Shown: positions 24,204 to 33,669, counted from the stretch's first letter. The stretch: 56,209 nucleotides of DNA from Akkermansia sp. (GCA_017472085.1 JAFUQZ010000018.1:1-56209); one strand, 5' to 3'. Program-made: numbers and translations. The notes: a model not told the origin generated them from the letters alone.

Positions 24204-25265
24204 TCAGATGAGGTTGTCGGGGAGGTCGGCCACTACTTTCTTGATGCTGTCGGCAGCATCGCGGCGCGCCACAAGCAGAGCGTCCCCTGTATCGACCACG
24301 ATGAGGTCATCCACTCCCACCAGGGCGACGTGTTTGCCGGATGCGGAGAAGACGATGTTGTCGGAGGCATCCACTGTGCTGACGGGGGTGTTGGCCGAGT
24401 TGTGGTTGCCTTTGTCCTCCAGATATTTGCCGACGGAAATCCAGGAACCTACATCATCCCAATCGAAGGTGGCCTCAAAGTTCAGCACCCGGTCGGCTTT
24501 TTCCAACAGGGCGAAGTCGATGGAGATGGGGGTCAGCTTAGGGAATTCTTCGGTGATGAAAGTGTGCAAGTCCTGTGTGGAGGTCAGGCGATTGATAAAG
24601 TCTGCCAGCTCCGGGCTGTGTGTGGCCAGCTGGGAGCGCACATGGGCGACATTCCAGATGAACATGCCGGCGTTCCAGGAGAAGTTGCCGGAGGCCAGGT
24701 ATTGCTCTGCCGTGGTGCTGTCCGGCTTTTCGCGGAATCTCACCACCTCATAGCAGTTGTGCGTGAGAGCGGCATCCTCCAGTTTTCCGGCGCGCTCAAT
24801 GTAACCATAGGAGGGACAGGGCCAGGTGGGTTTGATACCGATGGTGATGAGGGCATTTTCCCGTCCTGCAAGGGAGAGGGTATCTGCTGCCAGGTCTCTG
24901 AAAGCGGGGGCGTTCGTAATGAGGGCATCGCTGGGGATGATAATCATGTTGGCCTGCGGGTCTCGCGCCGCGATGAGCCCTATACCGAGGGCCACGGCGG
25001 GAGCGGTGTCGCGGCGTGCCGGTTCGGCCACAATGTTTTCCCCGGGCAGGGAAGCAGCCTGTCGTCGCACTTCCTCCTCCTGCAGATGATTGGTGAGGAT
25101 GAAGATGTTTTCTGCCGGAACGATGCCGGAGAGTCGCTCAATGGCCTGGCTGAGCAGGGTGCCGGTGCCGAATAAATCCAGAAGCTGTTTCGGACGGGCA
25201 TTGCGGGAAAGCGGCCAGAATCGTGTGCCGCTGCCGCCGGCAAGTATCAGGGCATAATTACTCAT
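24204..25265 (-). CDS. manC: Mannose-1-phosphate guanylyltransferase
   Basis: ManC makes GDP-mannose from mannose-1-phosphate and GTP for glycan synthesis. The 353-residue protein has only the nucleotidyltransferase domain: LILAGGSGTRFWPLSRNARPKQLLDLFG, TNHLQEEEV, EPARRDTAPA, IIPSDALI, WNAGMFIWNV and DWDDVGSW. There is no C-terminal isomerase cupin. ATG 25265 is set by the conserved start and the promoter. It leads a two-gene operon with ruvX. Confidence 0.94.
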   Translation of the reverse strand: MSNYALILAGGSGTRFWPLSRNARPKQLLDLFGTGTLLSQAIERLSGIVPAENIFILTNHLQEEEVRRQAASLPGENIVAEPARRDTAPAVALGIGLIAARDPQANMIIIPSDALITNAPAFRDLAADTLSLAGRENALITIGIKPTWPCPSYGYIERAGKLEDAALTHNCYEVVRFREKPDSTTAEQYLASGNFSWNAGMFIWNVAHVRSQLATHSPELADFINRLTSTQDLHTFITEEFPKLTPISIDFALLEKADRVLNFEATFDWDDVGSWISVGKYLEDKGNHNSANTPVSTVDASDNIVFSASGKHVALVGVDDLIVVDTGDALLVARRDAADSIKKVVADLPDNLI

Positions 25266-25275
25266 GTCGGAGGGG

Positions 25276-25304
25276 ATTATAGCGCCGGAATATGCTGTGG
25301 TCAA
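25276..25304 (-). promoter_or_regulatory. Promoter of manC-ruvX (near leaderless)
   Basis: On the minus strand: TTGACC (25304-25299), 17-base spacer, TATAAT (25281-25276), ending 10 bases before ATG 25265. Confidence 0.8.
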
Positions 25305-25348
25305 GGCACAATTTTGGCTGAGTTAAATAGGGGAGACACAATAAGCGC

Positions 25349-25377
25349 TTGCGTCCTGCGTTTTTTAAGTGTATAAT
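25349..25377 (+). promoter_or_regulatory. Promoter of the malic enzyme gene
   Basis: TTGCGT (25349-25354), 17-base spacer, TATAAT (25372-25377); leader about 20 bases. Confidence 0.75.
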
Positions 25378-25403
25378 ACCCGCTCACCGATATTATATTT
25401 CGT

Positions 25404-26717
25404 ATGAGCGAAAGTTTAGCAGATAGAGCATTGCGGTATCATGAGCAGCCGCGCCCCGGTAAGCTGGAGGTGCTGCCCTGCAAGTCCTGTTTCTCCATTG
25501 ATGACCTCACTCTGGCCTATTCTCCGGGTGTGGCCGTTCCTTGCAATGAAATTGCAGCCGATACATCCAAATCCGCCCGCTACACCAACCGTGGCAACCT
25601 GGTGGGCGTTATCAGTAACGGCACGGCTGTTCTGGGGTTGGGCAACATCGGTGCTCATGCCTCCAAACCGGTGATGGAGGGTAAGGGGCTCCTCTTCAAG
25701 ATATACGCGGATGTGGATGTCTTTGATATTGAGCTTGATATCAAGAAACCGGAGACGCTCATCGAGGTTATCAAGACGCTGGAGCCGACCTTTGGTGCCA
25801 TCAATCTGGAGGACATCAAAGCCCCGGAATGCTTCATTGTGGAGCAGCGTCTGCGCGAGGAGATGAACATCCCCGTGTTCCATGACGACCAGCACGGCAC
25901 GGCCGTGATTTCCGGTGCGGCCCTGCTGAATGCCGCTCACCTGACCGGGCGTCTGTTGCAGGACATGAAGTGCGTGGTCTGCGGTGCCGGAGCTGCCGGT
26001 ATTGCCTGTGCCAAGTTCTACATGGCTCTGGGTGTCCGCCGTGAAAACATCTTCATGTTTGACTCCAAGGGGCTCATTCACACAGGCCGTCTGGATCTGC
26101 ATCCCACCAAGGCCATGTTTGCCCAGAGTGAGGACTGTACCCTGGAGGTGGCCCTGCAGGGGGCGGATATCTTCCTGGGACTCTCCAAGAAAGGCTTGCT
26201 CAAGCCGGAGATGGTCAAGAGCATGGCACCCAACCCCATCATCTTTGCCTGTGCCAACCCCGACCCGGAAATCACCTATGAGGAAGCCAAGGCTGCCCGC
26301 CCGGACTGTATCATGGGTTCCGGCCGTTCCGACTGGCCCAACCAGGTGAACAACGTGAGCTGCTTCCCCTACATGTTCCGCGCGGCTCTGGATATGCACG
26401 CCACGAGCATCAGCGAGGCCATGAAGATTGCCGCTGCCCGTGCTCTGGCCGATCTGGCCCGACAGCCCGTGCCGCAGGAAGTGGTGGATGCCAACGGCGG
26501 CGTGGCTCTGGAGTTCGGCCGTGATTACGTCATCCCGAAGCCTTTTGACCCGCGTATGATTGAGTTCCTCTGCCCGGCCATTGCCGAGGCTGCGGTCATC
26601 TCCGGCGCGGCTGCCGGCCCTCTGCCGGACAAGGAGAGCTACATCGCAGAGCTGAAGACCCGCGTGGCTCGTGTGCACCAGCGCACTCATGCCCTGGTGG
26701 ACAGCTATCAGGCCTGA
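25404..26717 (+). CDS. NAD(P)-dependent malic enzyme
   Basis: This enzyme decarboxylates malate to pyruvate and CO2 with NAD(P) reduction, or runs in reverse. The 437 residues include the malic N-terminal domain (SIDDLTLAYSPGVAVPCNEI, GLGNIGAHASKPVMEGK, INLEDIKAPECF, FHDDQHGTAVI) and the NAD-binding domain (VVCGAGAAGIACAKF). It lacks the phosphotransacetylase-like C-terminal domain of MaeB, so it is the short form. With fumarase and the carboxyltransferase in this window it places C4/C3 interconversion at the centre of metabolism. Confidence 0.95.
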   Translation: MSESLADRALRYHEQPRPGKLEVLPCKSCFSIDDLTLAYSPGVAVPCNEIAADTSKSARYTNRGNLVGVISNGTAVLGLGNIGAHASKPVMEGKGLLFKIYADVDVFDIELDIKKPETLIEVIKTLEPTFGAINLEDIKAPECFIVEQRLREEMNIPVFHDDQHGTAVISGAALLNAAHLTGRLLQDMKCVVCGAGAAGIACAKFYMALGVRRENIFMFDSKGLIHTGRLDLHPTKAMFAQSEDCTLEVALQGADIFLGLSKKGLLKPEMVKSMAPNPIIFACANPDPEITYEEAKAARPDCIMGSGRSDWPNQVNNVSCFPYMFRAALDMHATSISEAMKIAAARALADLARQPVPQEVVDANGGVALEFGRDYVIPKPFDPRMIEFLCPAIAEAAVISGAAAGPLPDKESYIAELKTRVARVHQRTHALVDSYQA

Positions 26718-26739
26718 TTGGTACTCTGATTTGCATCAG

Positions 26740-26773
26740 AAAAGCGCATCAGTTTTCGGACTGATGCGCTTTT
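26740..26773 (+). terminator. Bidirectional terminator between the malic enzyme and lipid kinase genes
   Basis: The perfect stem AAAAGCGCATCAG / CTGATGCGCTTTT with an 8-base loop lies between convergent genes. T runs follow on both strands. Confidence 0.85.
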
Positions 26774-26807
26774 CCGTACCCGGTTGAGAGGGAAAGATGA
26801 TGGAAAA

Positions 26808-27800
26808 TCAATCGAGCTGGTGCACCGCCTCTTTCATGCGCTCAATTTGTTTTCGCATGGTTTCCAGCACCGGATGTGCCAGCAGGCGTCCGAAGTGGGT
26901 CACCGGCTCGGGGGTAGCCGGAACACAAATGCGCAGCGGATGCGGCATGCGTTCTATGACGGCGCTTTCCCCCGGCAGAATGGTACCTGCATAGTCACCG
27001 TCCAGCTGGTAATCCAGCGTGGCCTCTGCGGTGATGGTGCAGGAGGGGAACTGGCGCAGCTGGGTGAAATCGGTCGTGTTGCGATCCGTTGCGCCTTTCA
27101 TCAGCATGTAGGAAATGACCTCGAAGAGAATGCCCGTGCTTTCCAGCTGGATAATGGCGGCATCCAGCAGACCGTCATTGTACCGGGCGTTGGCGAAGAG
27201 ATGCCCCTCGCCGCCATAGCGCTTACCGTTGCCCAGGATGACCTGCGTTCCGCAGACTTGCTCCCCATCGGGCAGGGTGACAGTGATGATGGGGTGGTGT
27301 TCCACAGCCACCTGCATCCCGGTAACCACATGTGAGGCTGCGCCAAGATGCTTCTTCATGCGCGGGGTGATGCGGCGGATGATGCTGGCATCCGGGCCGA
27401 ATCCCGCCAGTTGCAGGAAGGGGGTGCCATTGACGGTGAAGATGTCCACCTCCTGGCGCACGTCGCCCCGCATGGCTGCCAGAGCCGTGTCGAACCGGCG
27501 GGAGCCGATTCCCAGTTCGCGGGAAAAGACGTTCATGGTGCCGCAGGGCAGAATGCCCAGAGCCGCCCGGGTGTCGATGATTCCCTGCGCTGCACACATC
27601 AGCGTTCCGTCGCCTCCGGCGGCGGCCACAATGGGTTCGCCGCTTTCTGCCAGCTCACGGGCTTTTTCCGTCAAATCCTCCGCGCTGCGGGTGGAGATGA
27701 GCCGGAAATCTGCGCGGTGAGTGTCCAGCCAGGCCTTGAGACCGGAGCGGAAGAGGCTTCCGGCTTTCGGGTTAATCAGTAATGGAATGGGGGTAGTCAT
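26808..27800 (-). CDS. Diacylglycerol kinase-family lipid kinase
   Basis: This is a 330-residue DagK/YegS/LCB5-type kinase. LLINPKAGS begins the nucleotide fold, AAGGDGTLMCAA is the GGDGT ATP-binding loop, and LPCGTMNVFSRELG follows. The C-terminal beta-sandwich domain contains LAGFGPDAS and the LDGD-like QLDGDY. It would phosphorylate diacylglycerol or a related lipid at the membrane. Its ATG overlaps the cdsA stop (27797-27800), coupling it to CDP-diacylglycerol synthesis. Sphingoid or other lipid substrates cannot be excluded. Confidence 0.88.
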   Translation of the reverse strand: MTTPIPLLINPKAGSLFRSGLKAWLDTHRADFRLISTRSAEDLTEKARELAESGEPIVAAAGGDGTLMCAAQGIIDTRAALGILPCGTMNVFSRELGIGSRRFDTALAAMRGDVRQEVDIFTVNGTPFLQLAGFGPDASIIRRITPRMKKHLGAASHVVTGMQVAVEHHPIITVTLPDGEQVCGTQVILGNGKRYGGEGHLFANARYNDGLLDAAIIQLESTGILFEVISYMLMKGATDRNTTDFTQLRQFPSCTITAEATLDYQLDGDYAGTILPGESAVIERMPHPLRICVPATPEPVTHFGRLLAHPVLETMRKQIERMKEAVHQLD

Positions 27801-28702
27801 AAGAAAGCATTACCCAGGATTCCCAGCGCCGTGATGATGGAAATTGTAAAGGCCGGGGAGTCAATCAGGTCGAAGATGCCGCCGATACCGGGCAGCAGGG
27901 AGCCGCTGTCCTTCACGGCAAGGCCTCGCTTGATGAGCGAGCCTGCCAAATCGCCGGCAACCGCCAGAAAGAAGAGAGGAATCGCTACTGCCACATAACA
28001 ATCGATGCCGGCAGCCGTGCATACGGCTTCATCCAGCAGTACAGGGGCGAGCAGAGCTCCGCACACCAGCGTGATGATGACGGAACCGATGATGCCTTCC
28101 CATGTCTTCTTGGGGGAAACCACCGGGCTGAATCGGCGGGTGATGAATCTGCCGCCCAACAGCACACCGCTCACGTATGCCCAGATGTCGCTCATCTTCG
28201 TGAACAGAATCAGCCAGAGCAACAGGTTGACGGAGTCCTGGTCATTGATATACCAGAGGGCGAAAGAGAATAACCAGACGGGGTAGATGAATGCCAGCAC
28301 GGTGCGGCAGACGGAAGAAAGGGCATCTTTTGCCGTTTTGCCTCGGTAATCCATGCAGAACAGTTCACAGATGAAAGCCGTAACAGAAAACAGCACCAGC
28401 CCGAAGAGAGGCACGCCGATAAAAGACAGATCCGGATGAGGCAACCCGTACCCCTCGGCAGCGCAACGCACTGCTGCCAACTGCAGCCAGGGATAGATGA
28501 TGCCGCCGATGAGAACCAGCCAGCGGTTGGCAGACCCTCTTTTGAGCATGTTGAACCATTCCCATGTGGTCAGGTTACAGAGCAGGCATATCAGGATGCC
28601 ATAGGCAATGGGCGTATTCAGCCAGAGCGCTCCGCCCAGAATGGCGAGCAGAATGATGGTGCTGAGTCCGCGTTCCAGAAAAGTTTTGAGTTTGGGAGAC
28701 AT
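27797..28702 (-). CDS. cdsA: Phosphatidate cytidylyltransferase
   Basis: CdsA makes CDP-diacylglycerol from phosphatidate and CTP in the cytoplasmic membrane. The 301-residue protein has about eight membrane segments. The C-terminal family signature is present in variant form: SLIKRGLAVKDSGSLLPGIGG, then IFDLIDS. The usual His of the PGHGG motif is Ile and the usual Arg of DRxDS is Leu, while the KR, KDSG and final Asp are kept. It forms an operon with the downstream lipid kinase (4-base overlap), so made and recycled phosphatidate may be linked. Confidence 0.9.
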   Translation of the reverse strand: MSPKLKTFLERGLSTIILLAILGGALWLNTPIAYGILICLLCNLTTWEWFNMLKRGSANRWLVLIGGIIYPWLQLAAVRCAAEGYGLPHPDLSFIGVPLFGLVLFSVTAFICELFCMDYRGKTAKDALSSVCRTVLAFIYPVWLFSFALWYINDQDSVNLLLWLILFTKMSDIWAYVSGVLLGGRFITRRFSPVVSPKKTWEGIIGSVIITLVCGALLAPVLLDEAVCTAAGIDCYVAVAIPLFFLAVAGDLAGSLIKRGLAVKDSGSLLPGIGGIFDLIDSPAFTISIITALGILGNAFL

Positions 28703-28869
28703 GATGAGGCAGAAAATTTCGGATGAGATAAAGCCGTCAGACCTCGCTGAGTTTAGAGCCTTATGCTGATTTTGTCAATGTTTTAATGCTGATATTGCCG
28801 CGCAATCGGCTTTTTTGGACATTATCTCACAAACGCTGCGTCTGTCGGAGGATAAAAATACGTTTTTTC

Positions 28870-28897
28870 TTGTTACTCTGCGGATTTTTCATAGAAT
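28870..28897 (+). promoter_or_regulatory. Promoter of the first ankyrin-repeat gene
   Basis: TTGTTA (28870-28875), 16-base spacer, TAGAAT (28892-28897). A GGAG (28901-28904) lies just before the ATGATG start. Confidence 0.7.
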
Positions 28898-28906
28898 GAA
28901 GGAGTG

Positions 28907-29830
28907 ATGATGCCCCTCAAATTCCCATTCTGCCTTTTGTCTGCTGTGTTGCCTTTCCTGTCGTCTGCGGAAGCAAAACATGCTTCTCCTGTGCCGAAGA
29001 GCACCTCCGTGCAGTGTGCAGTCGCCCATGTTCGGGATGATAAGGGCAATACGCCGCTTCATTATTCCGATAACAGTCCGGAAATCGTCCGGCGCTTGCT
29101 TGAATCAGGGGCAGATGTGAATGCCCGGAATCTCGACGGGAATACGCCTTTGATGATGCAGAAAGGGATTTCTGTGGGGGGTGAGGATTGTTGCTATGGT
29201 GTGCCCGTGGTGAGGTTGTTGCTCCAATTCGGGGCAGATATTGATGCCCGCAACAATGCGGGAATGACCGCCTTGGATCTGGCGATGACCCTGGCCTCCA
29301 GCTGGTATGGGGAGAATCCGGTGCTGCCTTTGCTGCAGCGGGATGGCAGATCCGCATCGCTGCATGCCCAACTGGTCGGTGCAGCCGCTGCGGGCAGGGA
29401 GGAGTTGTGCAGAAGCCTGCTGCGGCAGGGTGCTGATCCCAACGCTCTGGGGCGGAATGCCCCGAATGCGCTGGCGGCCTGTCTGGGTGATGTCATCGAA
29501 CCCGGGGAGCGAGCGTTGGAGCTCACGAAAATACTGCTGGAAGCCGGAGCTGAGCCTAATCTGGCAGCTACCGATATCATGTCCCGCTGCCGCTTCCCAT
29601 CAAACAGGGAAAAAATTCTGGAACTCCTGTTTCACCATGGCTACGATCTGGCAAAAGTTGATGTGAAGGTGCTGCGTTTCAATCTGGAACAGGAACGAGA
29701 ATGGAATGGCGATTCTCGCTTCCTGCAATTGTTGCTGAAACACGGCGCGAATACCTTTCTGCGGCAGGCTGAGGAGAATGAAAAGACTTCTAACGACTGC
29801 GTCTCCGGCAGTAAACACCGCCCCCGATGA
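28907..29830 (+). CDS. Exported ankyrin-repeat protein
   Basis: This protein of about 307 residues has a signal peptide (LKFPFCLLSAVLPFLSSAEA) and ankyrin repeats: GNTPLHYSDNSPEIVRRLLE, SGADVNARNLDGNTPLM, VRLLLQFGADIDARNNAGMTALDLA, CRSLLRQGADPNALG, TKILLEAGAEPNLA and LQLLLKHGANTF. Ankyrin repeats bind partner proteins; the exported location suggests a periplasmic or surface scaffold, inhibitor or immunity role, which is inference. Start codons at 28907 and 28910 are both possible. Its 3' end overlaps the convergent DUF3592 gene by 41 bases. Similar proteins lie at 33707, 48711 and 51953. Confidence 0.85.
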   Translation: MMPLKFPFCLLSAVLPFLSSAEAKHASPVPKSTSVQCAVAHVRDDKGNTPLHYSDNSPEIVRRLLESGADVNARNLDGNTPLMMQKGISVGGEDCCYGVPVVRLLLQFGADIDARNNAGMTALDLAMTLASSWYGENPVLPLLQRDGRSASLHAQLVGAAAAGREELCRSLLRQGADPNALGRNAPNALAACLGDVIEPGERALELTKILLEAGAEPNLAATDIMSRCRFPSNREKILELLFHHGYDLAKVDVKVLRFNLEQEREWNGDSRFLQLLLKHGANTFLRQAEENEKTSNDCVSGSKHRPR

Positions 29831-30278
29831 GGCAGAGAGATATCAGGGTGAACAGGGACGGGAGAATCCACTCTCTCGCCGGGATTCCTTTGCTGAGAAC
29901 GGATTTTTCCGGTGCATCGGGATTGAGGTAGACGGGGACGGCGCCGCTTTCCATAGCCCGTTCGTACATGCCCGGCGTGAAGCAGAAGCCCTCTTCGGTA
30001 ATGGTATAATCGTGACCCTTGTAGTGGATTTCCACTCTGGTATCATAGACCGGGCTCTGTCGGTGCGCCGGGTCGCGTTTCAAGAGGATGACATCGCCAT
30101 TGAGGGCCGGGGAATCCTGGGCGGCATTGATGGTGTGGATGCGGAGGAAACTGCTGCGCACCGGAATCAGCAGCAGAAGCAGAGCCAATATCCAGCATAC
30201 CCATGTGGCCATGCCGAATTCACTCTTGCGCTCGGTTTCCAGGTAGTTGTTGTAGTCCAGCCTGTTGTGCTTGCTCAT
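29790..30278 (-). CDS. DUF3592-like membrane protein
   Basis: This 162-residue protein has two transmembrane segments, at about residues 23-40 (MATWVCWILALLLLLIPV) and 140-158 (WILPSLFTLISLCLIGGGVY). Between them is a beta-rich extracytoplasmic domain: SPVYDTRVEIHYKGHDYTIT and VPVYLNPDAPEKSVL. That layout and the VEI-Y...YNPDDPE-like motif match DUF3592. The role is unknown. ATG 30278 (MSKHNRLDY) is used. The last 41 bases of coding overlap the end of the ankyrin gene on the other strand. Confidence 0.65.
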   Translation of the reverse strand: MSKHNRLDYNNYLETERKSEFGMATWVCWILALLLLLIPVRSSFLRIHTINAAQDSPALNGDVILLKRDPAHRQSPVYDTRVEIHYKGHDYTITEEGFCFTPGMYERAMESGAVPVYLNPDAPEKSVLSKGIPAREWILPSLFTLISLCLIGGGVYCRRRSR

Positions 30279-30294
30279 AGGTGTATATGGGAAA

Positions 30295-30326
30295 CCCGCT
30301 CCGCTGCATGGGAGCAACGGAGCGGG
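30295..30326 (-). terminator. Terminator of the fumarase gene
   Basis: The stem CCCGCTCCG / CGGAGCGGG is followed by TTTCCC on the minus strand, 19 bases past the fumarase stop. Confidence 0.75.
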
Positions 30327-30344
30327 TGAGAGAATGGGGGACGC

Positions 30345-31994
30345 TTAGTGGGCACAACCGGGGCAGACCCAGCCGGCGCGGATGTCGGCAAAGAAGTCGT
30401 TGCCCTTGTCATCCACCAGAATGTAGGCGGGGAAGTCCTTCACGGTAATCTTCCAGATGGCTTCCATTCCCAGCTCGGGGTATTCCACGCATTCGATGGA
30501 GGTGATGCAGTTCTTGGCCAGGTCTGCAGCCACACCGCCGATGGAGCCCAGGTAGAAGCCGCCGTATTTCTGGCAGGCATCCGTCACGCACTGGGCGCGG
30601 TTGCCCTTGGCAATCATAATCATGCTGCCGCCGTGGCTCTGGAAGAGATCCACGTAGGAGTCCATGCGTCCGGCCGTGGTCGGGCCGAAAGAGCCGGAGG
30701 GATAACCCTCGGGTGTCTTGGCGGGACCGGCGTAGTAGATGGGGTGGTCTTTGATGTACTGGGGCAGCTCCTTGCCGGCATCCAGCAGTTCCTTGAGCTT
30801 GGCGTGGGCGATATCGCGCCCCACGATGATGGTGCCGGAGAGGGAAAGACGCGTCTTGACGGGGTATTTGGTCAGCTCTGCCAGCACCTCTTTCATCGGG
30901 CGGTCAAGGTCAATCGGTACTCCCTCGCTCTTGGCCTCGCGGTATTCGGCGGGGATATACTTGCCGGGGTCGTACTCCAGTTCCTCAATGAAGATACCCT
31001 CCGGGGTAATCTTGGCCTTGGCGTTGCGGTCGGCAGAGCAGGATACCCCCAGAGCCACCGGGCAGGACGCCCCGTGACGCGGCAGACGCACCACTCGCAC
31101 GTCCAGCGCAAACCACTTGCCGCCGAACTGGGCTCCCAGCCCCAGCTTCTCGGCTTCTTTCTTCAGCTCGCTCTCCAGCTCCACATCGCGGAACGCGCGG
31201 CCGTGTTCATTGCCGGAGGTGGGCAGACTGTCGTAGTATTTGGTGGAGGCCAGTTTCACGGTCTTGAGGCAGAGCTCGGCGCTGGTGCCGCCCACAACGA
31301 AAGCCACATGGTAGGGCGGGCAGGCAGCCGTGCCCAGCGTGCTCATCTTTTCCACCATGAACTTCTTGAGCGAGGTGGGGTTGAGCAGGGCCTTGGTCTC
31401 CTGGTAGAGGTAGGTCTTGTTGGCAGAACCGCCGCCCTTGGCAATGAACAGGAAAGAGTAATCCATGCCGTGGTCGGTGGCAAAGAGGTCAATCTGTGCG
31501 GGAAGGTTGGTGCCGGTGTTGATTTCCTTGTACATATCCAGCGCCACATTCTGAGAGTAGCGCAGGTTGTTCTTTGTGTAGCAGTCGTATGCACCGCGGG
31601 AGATGTATTCGGCATCATCGAACCCGGTCCAGACCTGCTGGCCCTTCTTGCCCACGCAGATGGCCGTGCCGGTGTCCTGACAGAGCGGCAGCACACCCAG
31701 TGCGGCCACCTCGGCATTGCGCAGCATGGTCAGCGCCACGCTCTTGTCATTTTCGGAGGCCTCGGGGTCGTTGAGGATACCCTGAACCATCTTCAGGTGC
31801 TCCGGGCGCAGGTAGAAAGCCACATCGTGCCAGGCGGTTTCTGCCAACAGGCGCAGACCCTCCGGCTCCACCTTGAGGATGGGCTTGCCTTCAAACTCAC
31901 TCACGCTCACATAATCCCTGGTGAGCAGACGATACTTCGTGGTATCTTCCCCCATGGGGAACATTTCCTGGTATACAAAAGGAGGTGTTGCCAT
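30345..31994 (-). CDS. fumA: Fumarate hydratase, class I (iron-sulfur)
   Basis: This oxygen-sensitive 4Fe-4S fumarase (549 residues, the single-chain FumA/B size) interconverts fumarate and malate. The alpha part (about residues 30-320) contains [16 protein letters not shown] with a cluster Cys, [27 protein letters not shown] and the second Cys region near [12 protein letters not shown]. The beta part (about 350-549) has [38 protein letters not shown] and [18 protein letters not shown]. In a fermenter it probably runs malate to fumarate for succinate production. Confidence 0.95.
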   Translation of the reverse strand: MATPPFVYQEMFPMGEDTTKYRLLTRDYVSVSEFEGKPILKVEPEGLRLLAETAWHDVAFYLRPEHLKMVQGILNDPEASENDKSVALTMLRNAEVAALGVLPLCQDTGTAICVGKKGQQVWTGFDDAEYISRGAYDCYTKNNLRYSQNVALDMYKEINTGTNLPAQIDLFATDHGMDYSFLFIAKGGGSANKTYLYQETKALLNPTSLKKFMVEKMSTLGTAACPPYHVAFVVGGTSAELCLKTVKLASTKYYDSLPTSGNEHGRAFRDVELESELKKEAEKLGLGAQFGGKWFALDVRVVRLPRHGASCPVALGVSCSADRNAKAKITPEGIFIEELEYDPGKYIPAEYREAKSEGVPIDLDRPMKEVLAELTKYPVKTRLSLSGTIIVGRDIAHAKLKELLDAGKELPQYIKDHPIYYAGPAKTPEGYPSGSFGPTTAGRMDSYVDLFQSHGGSMIMIAKGNRAQCVTDACQKYGGFYLGSIGGVAADLAKNCITSIECVEYPELGMEAIWKITVKDFPAYILVDDKGNDFFADIRAGWVCPGCAH

Positions 31995-32126
31995 AACGGA
32001 ATTATTTGTACCACTAATTTTCCGCTTTTTCCAGCAAAATCAGCCCGTCCCGCAGAAAATGACAGCTTGCGATCGCCCCTTTATGCGACCATCGTGTGCG
32101 GAATTGTAAAAAAAATCCAATCGGGG

Positions 32127-32945
32127 TTATAGCTCTGCCGCCTGATAACGCGTGAAGCTGGCTAAATCTGCGGGCATGAGGGCGTCCAGACCGTCCAGGA
32201 ATGCGGTGGCGAAACTGCCGGGGTGAGGGTTCTTGCCGGCAACCCGCTCGCCCACGAGCCCCATGATGGCGGCGGTGGAGATGGCAGCATCCAAGGCGCT
32301 GTCTGCTGTGGCCAGGCAGGCACCGGCCAATGCACCCATGGAGCAGCCCATTCCGGTGACTCGTTCCATGATGGGGTCTCCGTTGGTCAGCATCCAGGTG
32401 TTGGTGCCGTCGGTGGCGTAGTCCTTAGCTCCCGTCACCAGAACGGCTGCACCGGTGCGCTGCGCCAGAGAAACGGCGGCTTTGACCGCCTGCGAGCTGG
32501 AGTTCGTGCTCTCCACGCCGCGCCCGGCGGCCTGTTCCCCTGCCAGGGCCATGATTTCGGAAGCGTTGCCGCGAATCATGGTGGGCGGCGCTTCTTCCAG
32601 CAGTCGGTGGCAGAATTCCGTGCGGAATTTCAGCACGCCGGCGGCTACCGGGTCCAGCACCCAGGGAACCCCGGCGGCGCGGGCTGCTTTGGCGGCGGTC
32701 ATCATGACCTCTGCCTGGTATTCGGTCAGGGTGCCGGTGTTGATGAGAAGGGCCTGGGTGCAGGTGTTGAGAATTTCCTCGCATTCACCGGCATGTTGCA
32801 GCATGACCGGGGCTGCGCCCACGGAAAGCAGGACGTTGGCGGTAAAATTCTGCACCACGTTGTTGGTGAGACAGAGCACCAGCGGACGTGCATCGCGTAT
32901 CTTCTGCAGCACAATGGCTGCCGTTTCGGAAGGTGTGTAAAGCAT
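32127..32945 (-). CDS. thiM: Hydroxyethylthiazole kinase
   Basis: ThiM phosphorylates 4-methyl-5-(2-hydroxyethyl)thiazole in the thiamine salvage pathway. The 272-residue ribokinase-fold protein has VLCLTNNVVQNFTANVLL, GAAPVM, LDPVAAGVLKFR, MIRGNASEIMALAG, VLVTGAKDYATDG and the catalytic region VTGMGCSMGAL with its Cys. It lies 27 bases after thiE in the same direction, so the two form a salvage operon that ends in thiamine monophosphate. Confidence 0.95.
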   Translation of the reverse strand: MLYTPSETAAIVLQKIRDARPLVLCLTNNVVQNFTANVLLSVGAAPVMLQHAGECEEILNTCTQALLINTGTLTEYQAEVMMTAAKAARAAGVPWVLDPVAAGVLKFRTEFCHRLLEEAPPTMIRGNASEIMALAGEQAAGRGVESTNSSSQAVKAAVSLAQRTGAAVLVTGAKDYATDGTNTWMLTNGDPIMERVTGMGCSMGALAGACLATADSALDAAISTAAIMGLVGERVAGKNPHPGSFATAFLDGLDALMPADLASFTRYQAAEL

Positions 32946-32972
32946 GGTTTGTAATTGGGTAATGAGAAAAAA

Positions 32973-33596
32973 TCACAGAAGTTCCCGGGCTGCCTGACGG
33001 GGATTTTCCGCCGCGCAGATGGCTGATACTACCGCCACCCCGGCGGCGGCACCCGTGGCGCGGATGTCACGAGCGCGCCCGGCATCAATCCCGCCGATGG
33101 CCACCACGGGCAGGGGACAGGACGCCGCTACCGCCGCCCAGCTCTGCAAGCCCATGTCCGCAGCGGCATCCGGCTTGGTGGCCGTGGGGTAGACCGGGCC
33201 GCAGCCCACATAATCCACCAGCTCCACCGGCACGGCATCCATCTCCTCCTGATTGGAGACAGAGAAGCCCAGTATCATGTCCGGCCCGATGAGCTCACGC
33301 GCCTCCGTCACCGGCATGTCACTCTGGCCGATGTGGATGCCGTCTGCGCCGATTTCCGCGGCCAGCTCCACATCATTGTTGATGATGAGCGGCACATTCT
33401 TGCTGCGAAGGTAATCGCGCAGCGGCAGCACCTCTGCCAGCACGGCGGCTTTATCTGTCTGAGCACTGCGGTACTGCACCATGGTCACGCCCCCGGCAAC
33501 GGCTTCCTTTACGGTGGACAACAGGCCGTGACGGCAGCGTGCGGCCTCATCAGTCACCAGGTAAAGATACAGCGTTTTCGGGTCGAGCTTGCTCAT
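32973..33596 (-). CDS. thiE: Thiamine-phosphate synthase
   Basis: ThiE joins HMP-pyrophosphate and thiazole phosphate to thiamine phosphate. The 207-residue TIM barrel contains LYLVTDEA, GGVTMVQYR, LIINNDVELAAEIGADGIHIG, FSVSNQEEMD, DYVGCGPVYPTATKPD and VVAIGGID. No TPP riboswitch is seen: a TAGAAT -10 lies only 7 bases before ATG 33596, leaving essentially no leader. thiM follows. Confidence 0.95.
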   Translation of the reverse strand: MSKLDPKTLYLYLVTDEAARCRHGLLSTVKEAVAGGVTMVQYRSAQTDKAAVLAEVLPLRDYLRSKNVPLIINNDVELAAEIGADGIHIGQSDMPVTEARELIGPDMILGFSVSNQEEMDAVPVELVDYVGCGPVYPTATKPDAAADMGLQSWAAVAASCPLPVVAIGGIDAGRARDIRATGAAAGVAVVSAICAAENPRQAARELL

Positions 33597-33603
33597 GTGG
33601 AGT

Positions 33604-33609
33604 ATTCTA
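33604..33609 (-). promoter_or_regulatory. -10 element directly before thiE
   Basis: TAGAAT on the minus strand ends 7 bases before ATG 33596, predicting a leaderless transcript. No good -35 is visible 16-18 bases upstream. Confidence 0.45.
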
Positions 33610-33669
33610 CACCTTTTACTCCCGTTTTCGCACTACCTTTTCGTGACAGTCTGCGGCATGCTGATATGC

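Noticed and set aside
30348..32132. 594-codon frame antisense to fumarase
   Set aside because: Same codon-bias effect; low-complexity Gly/His/Val composition and no plausible promoter or protein features.
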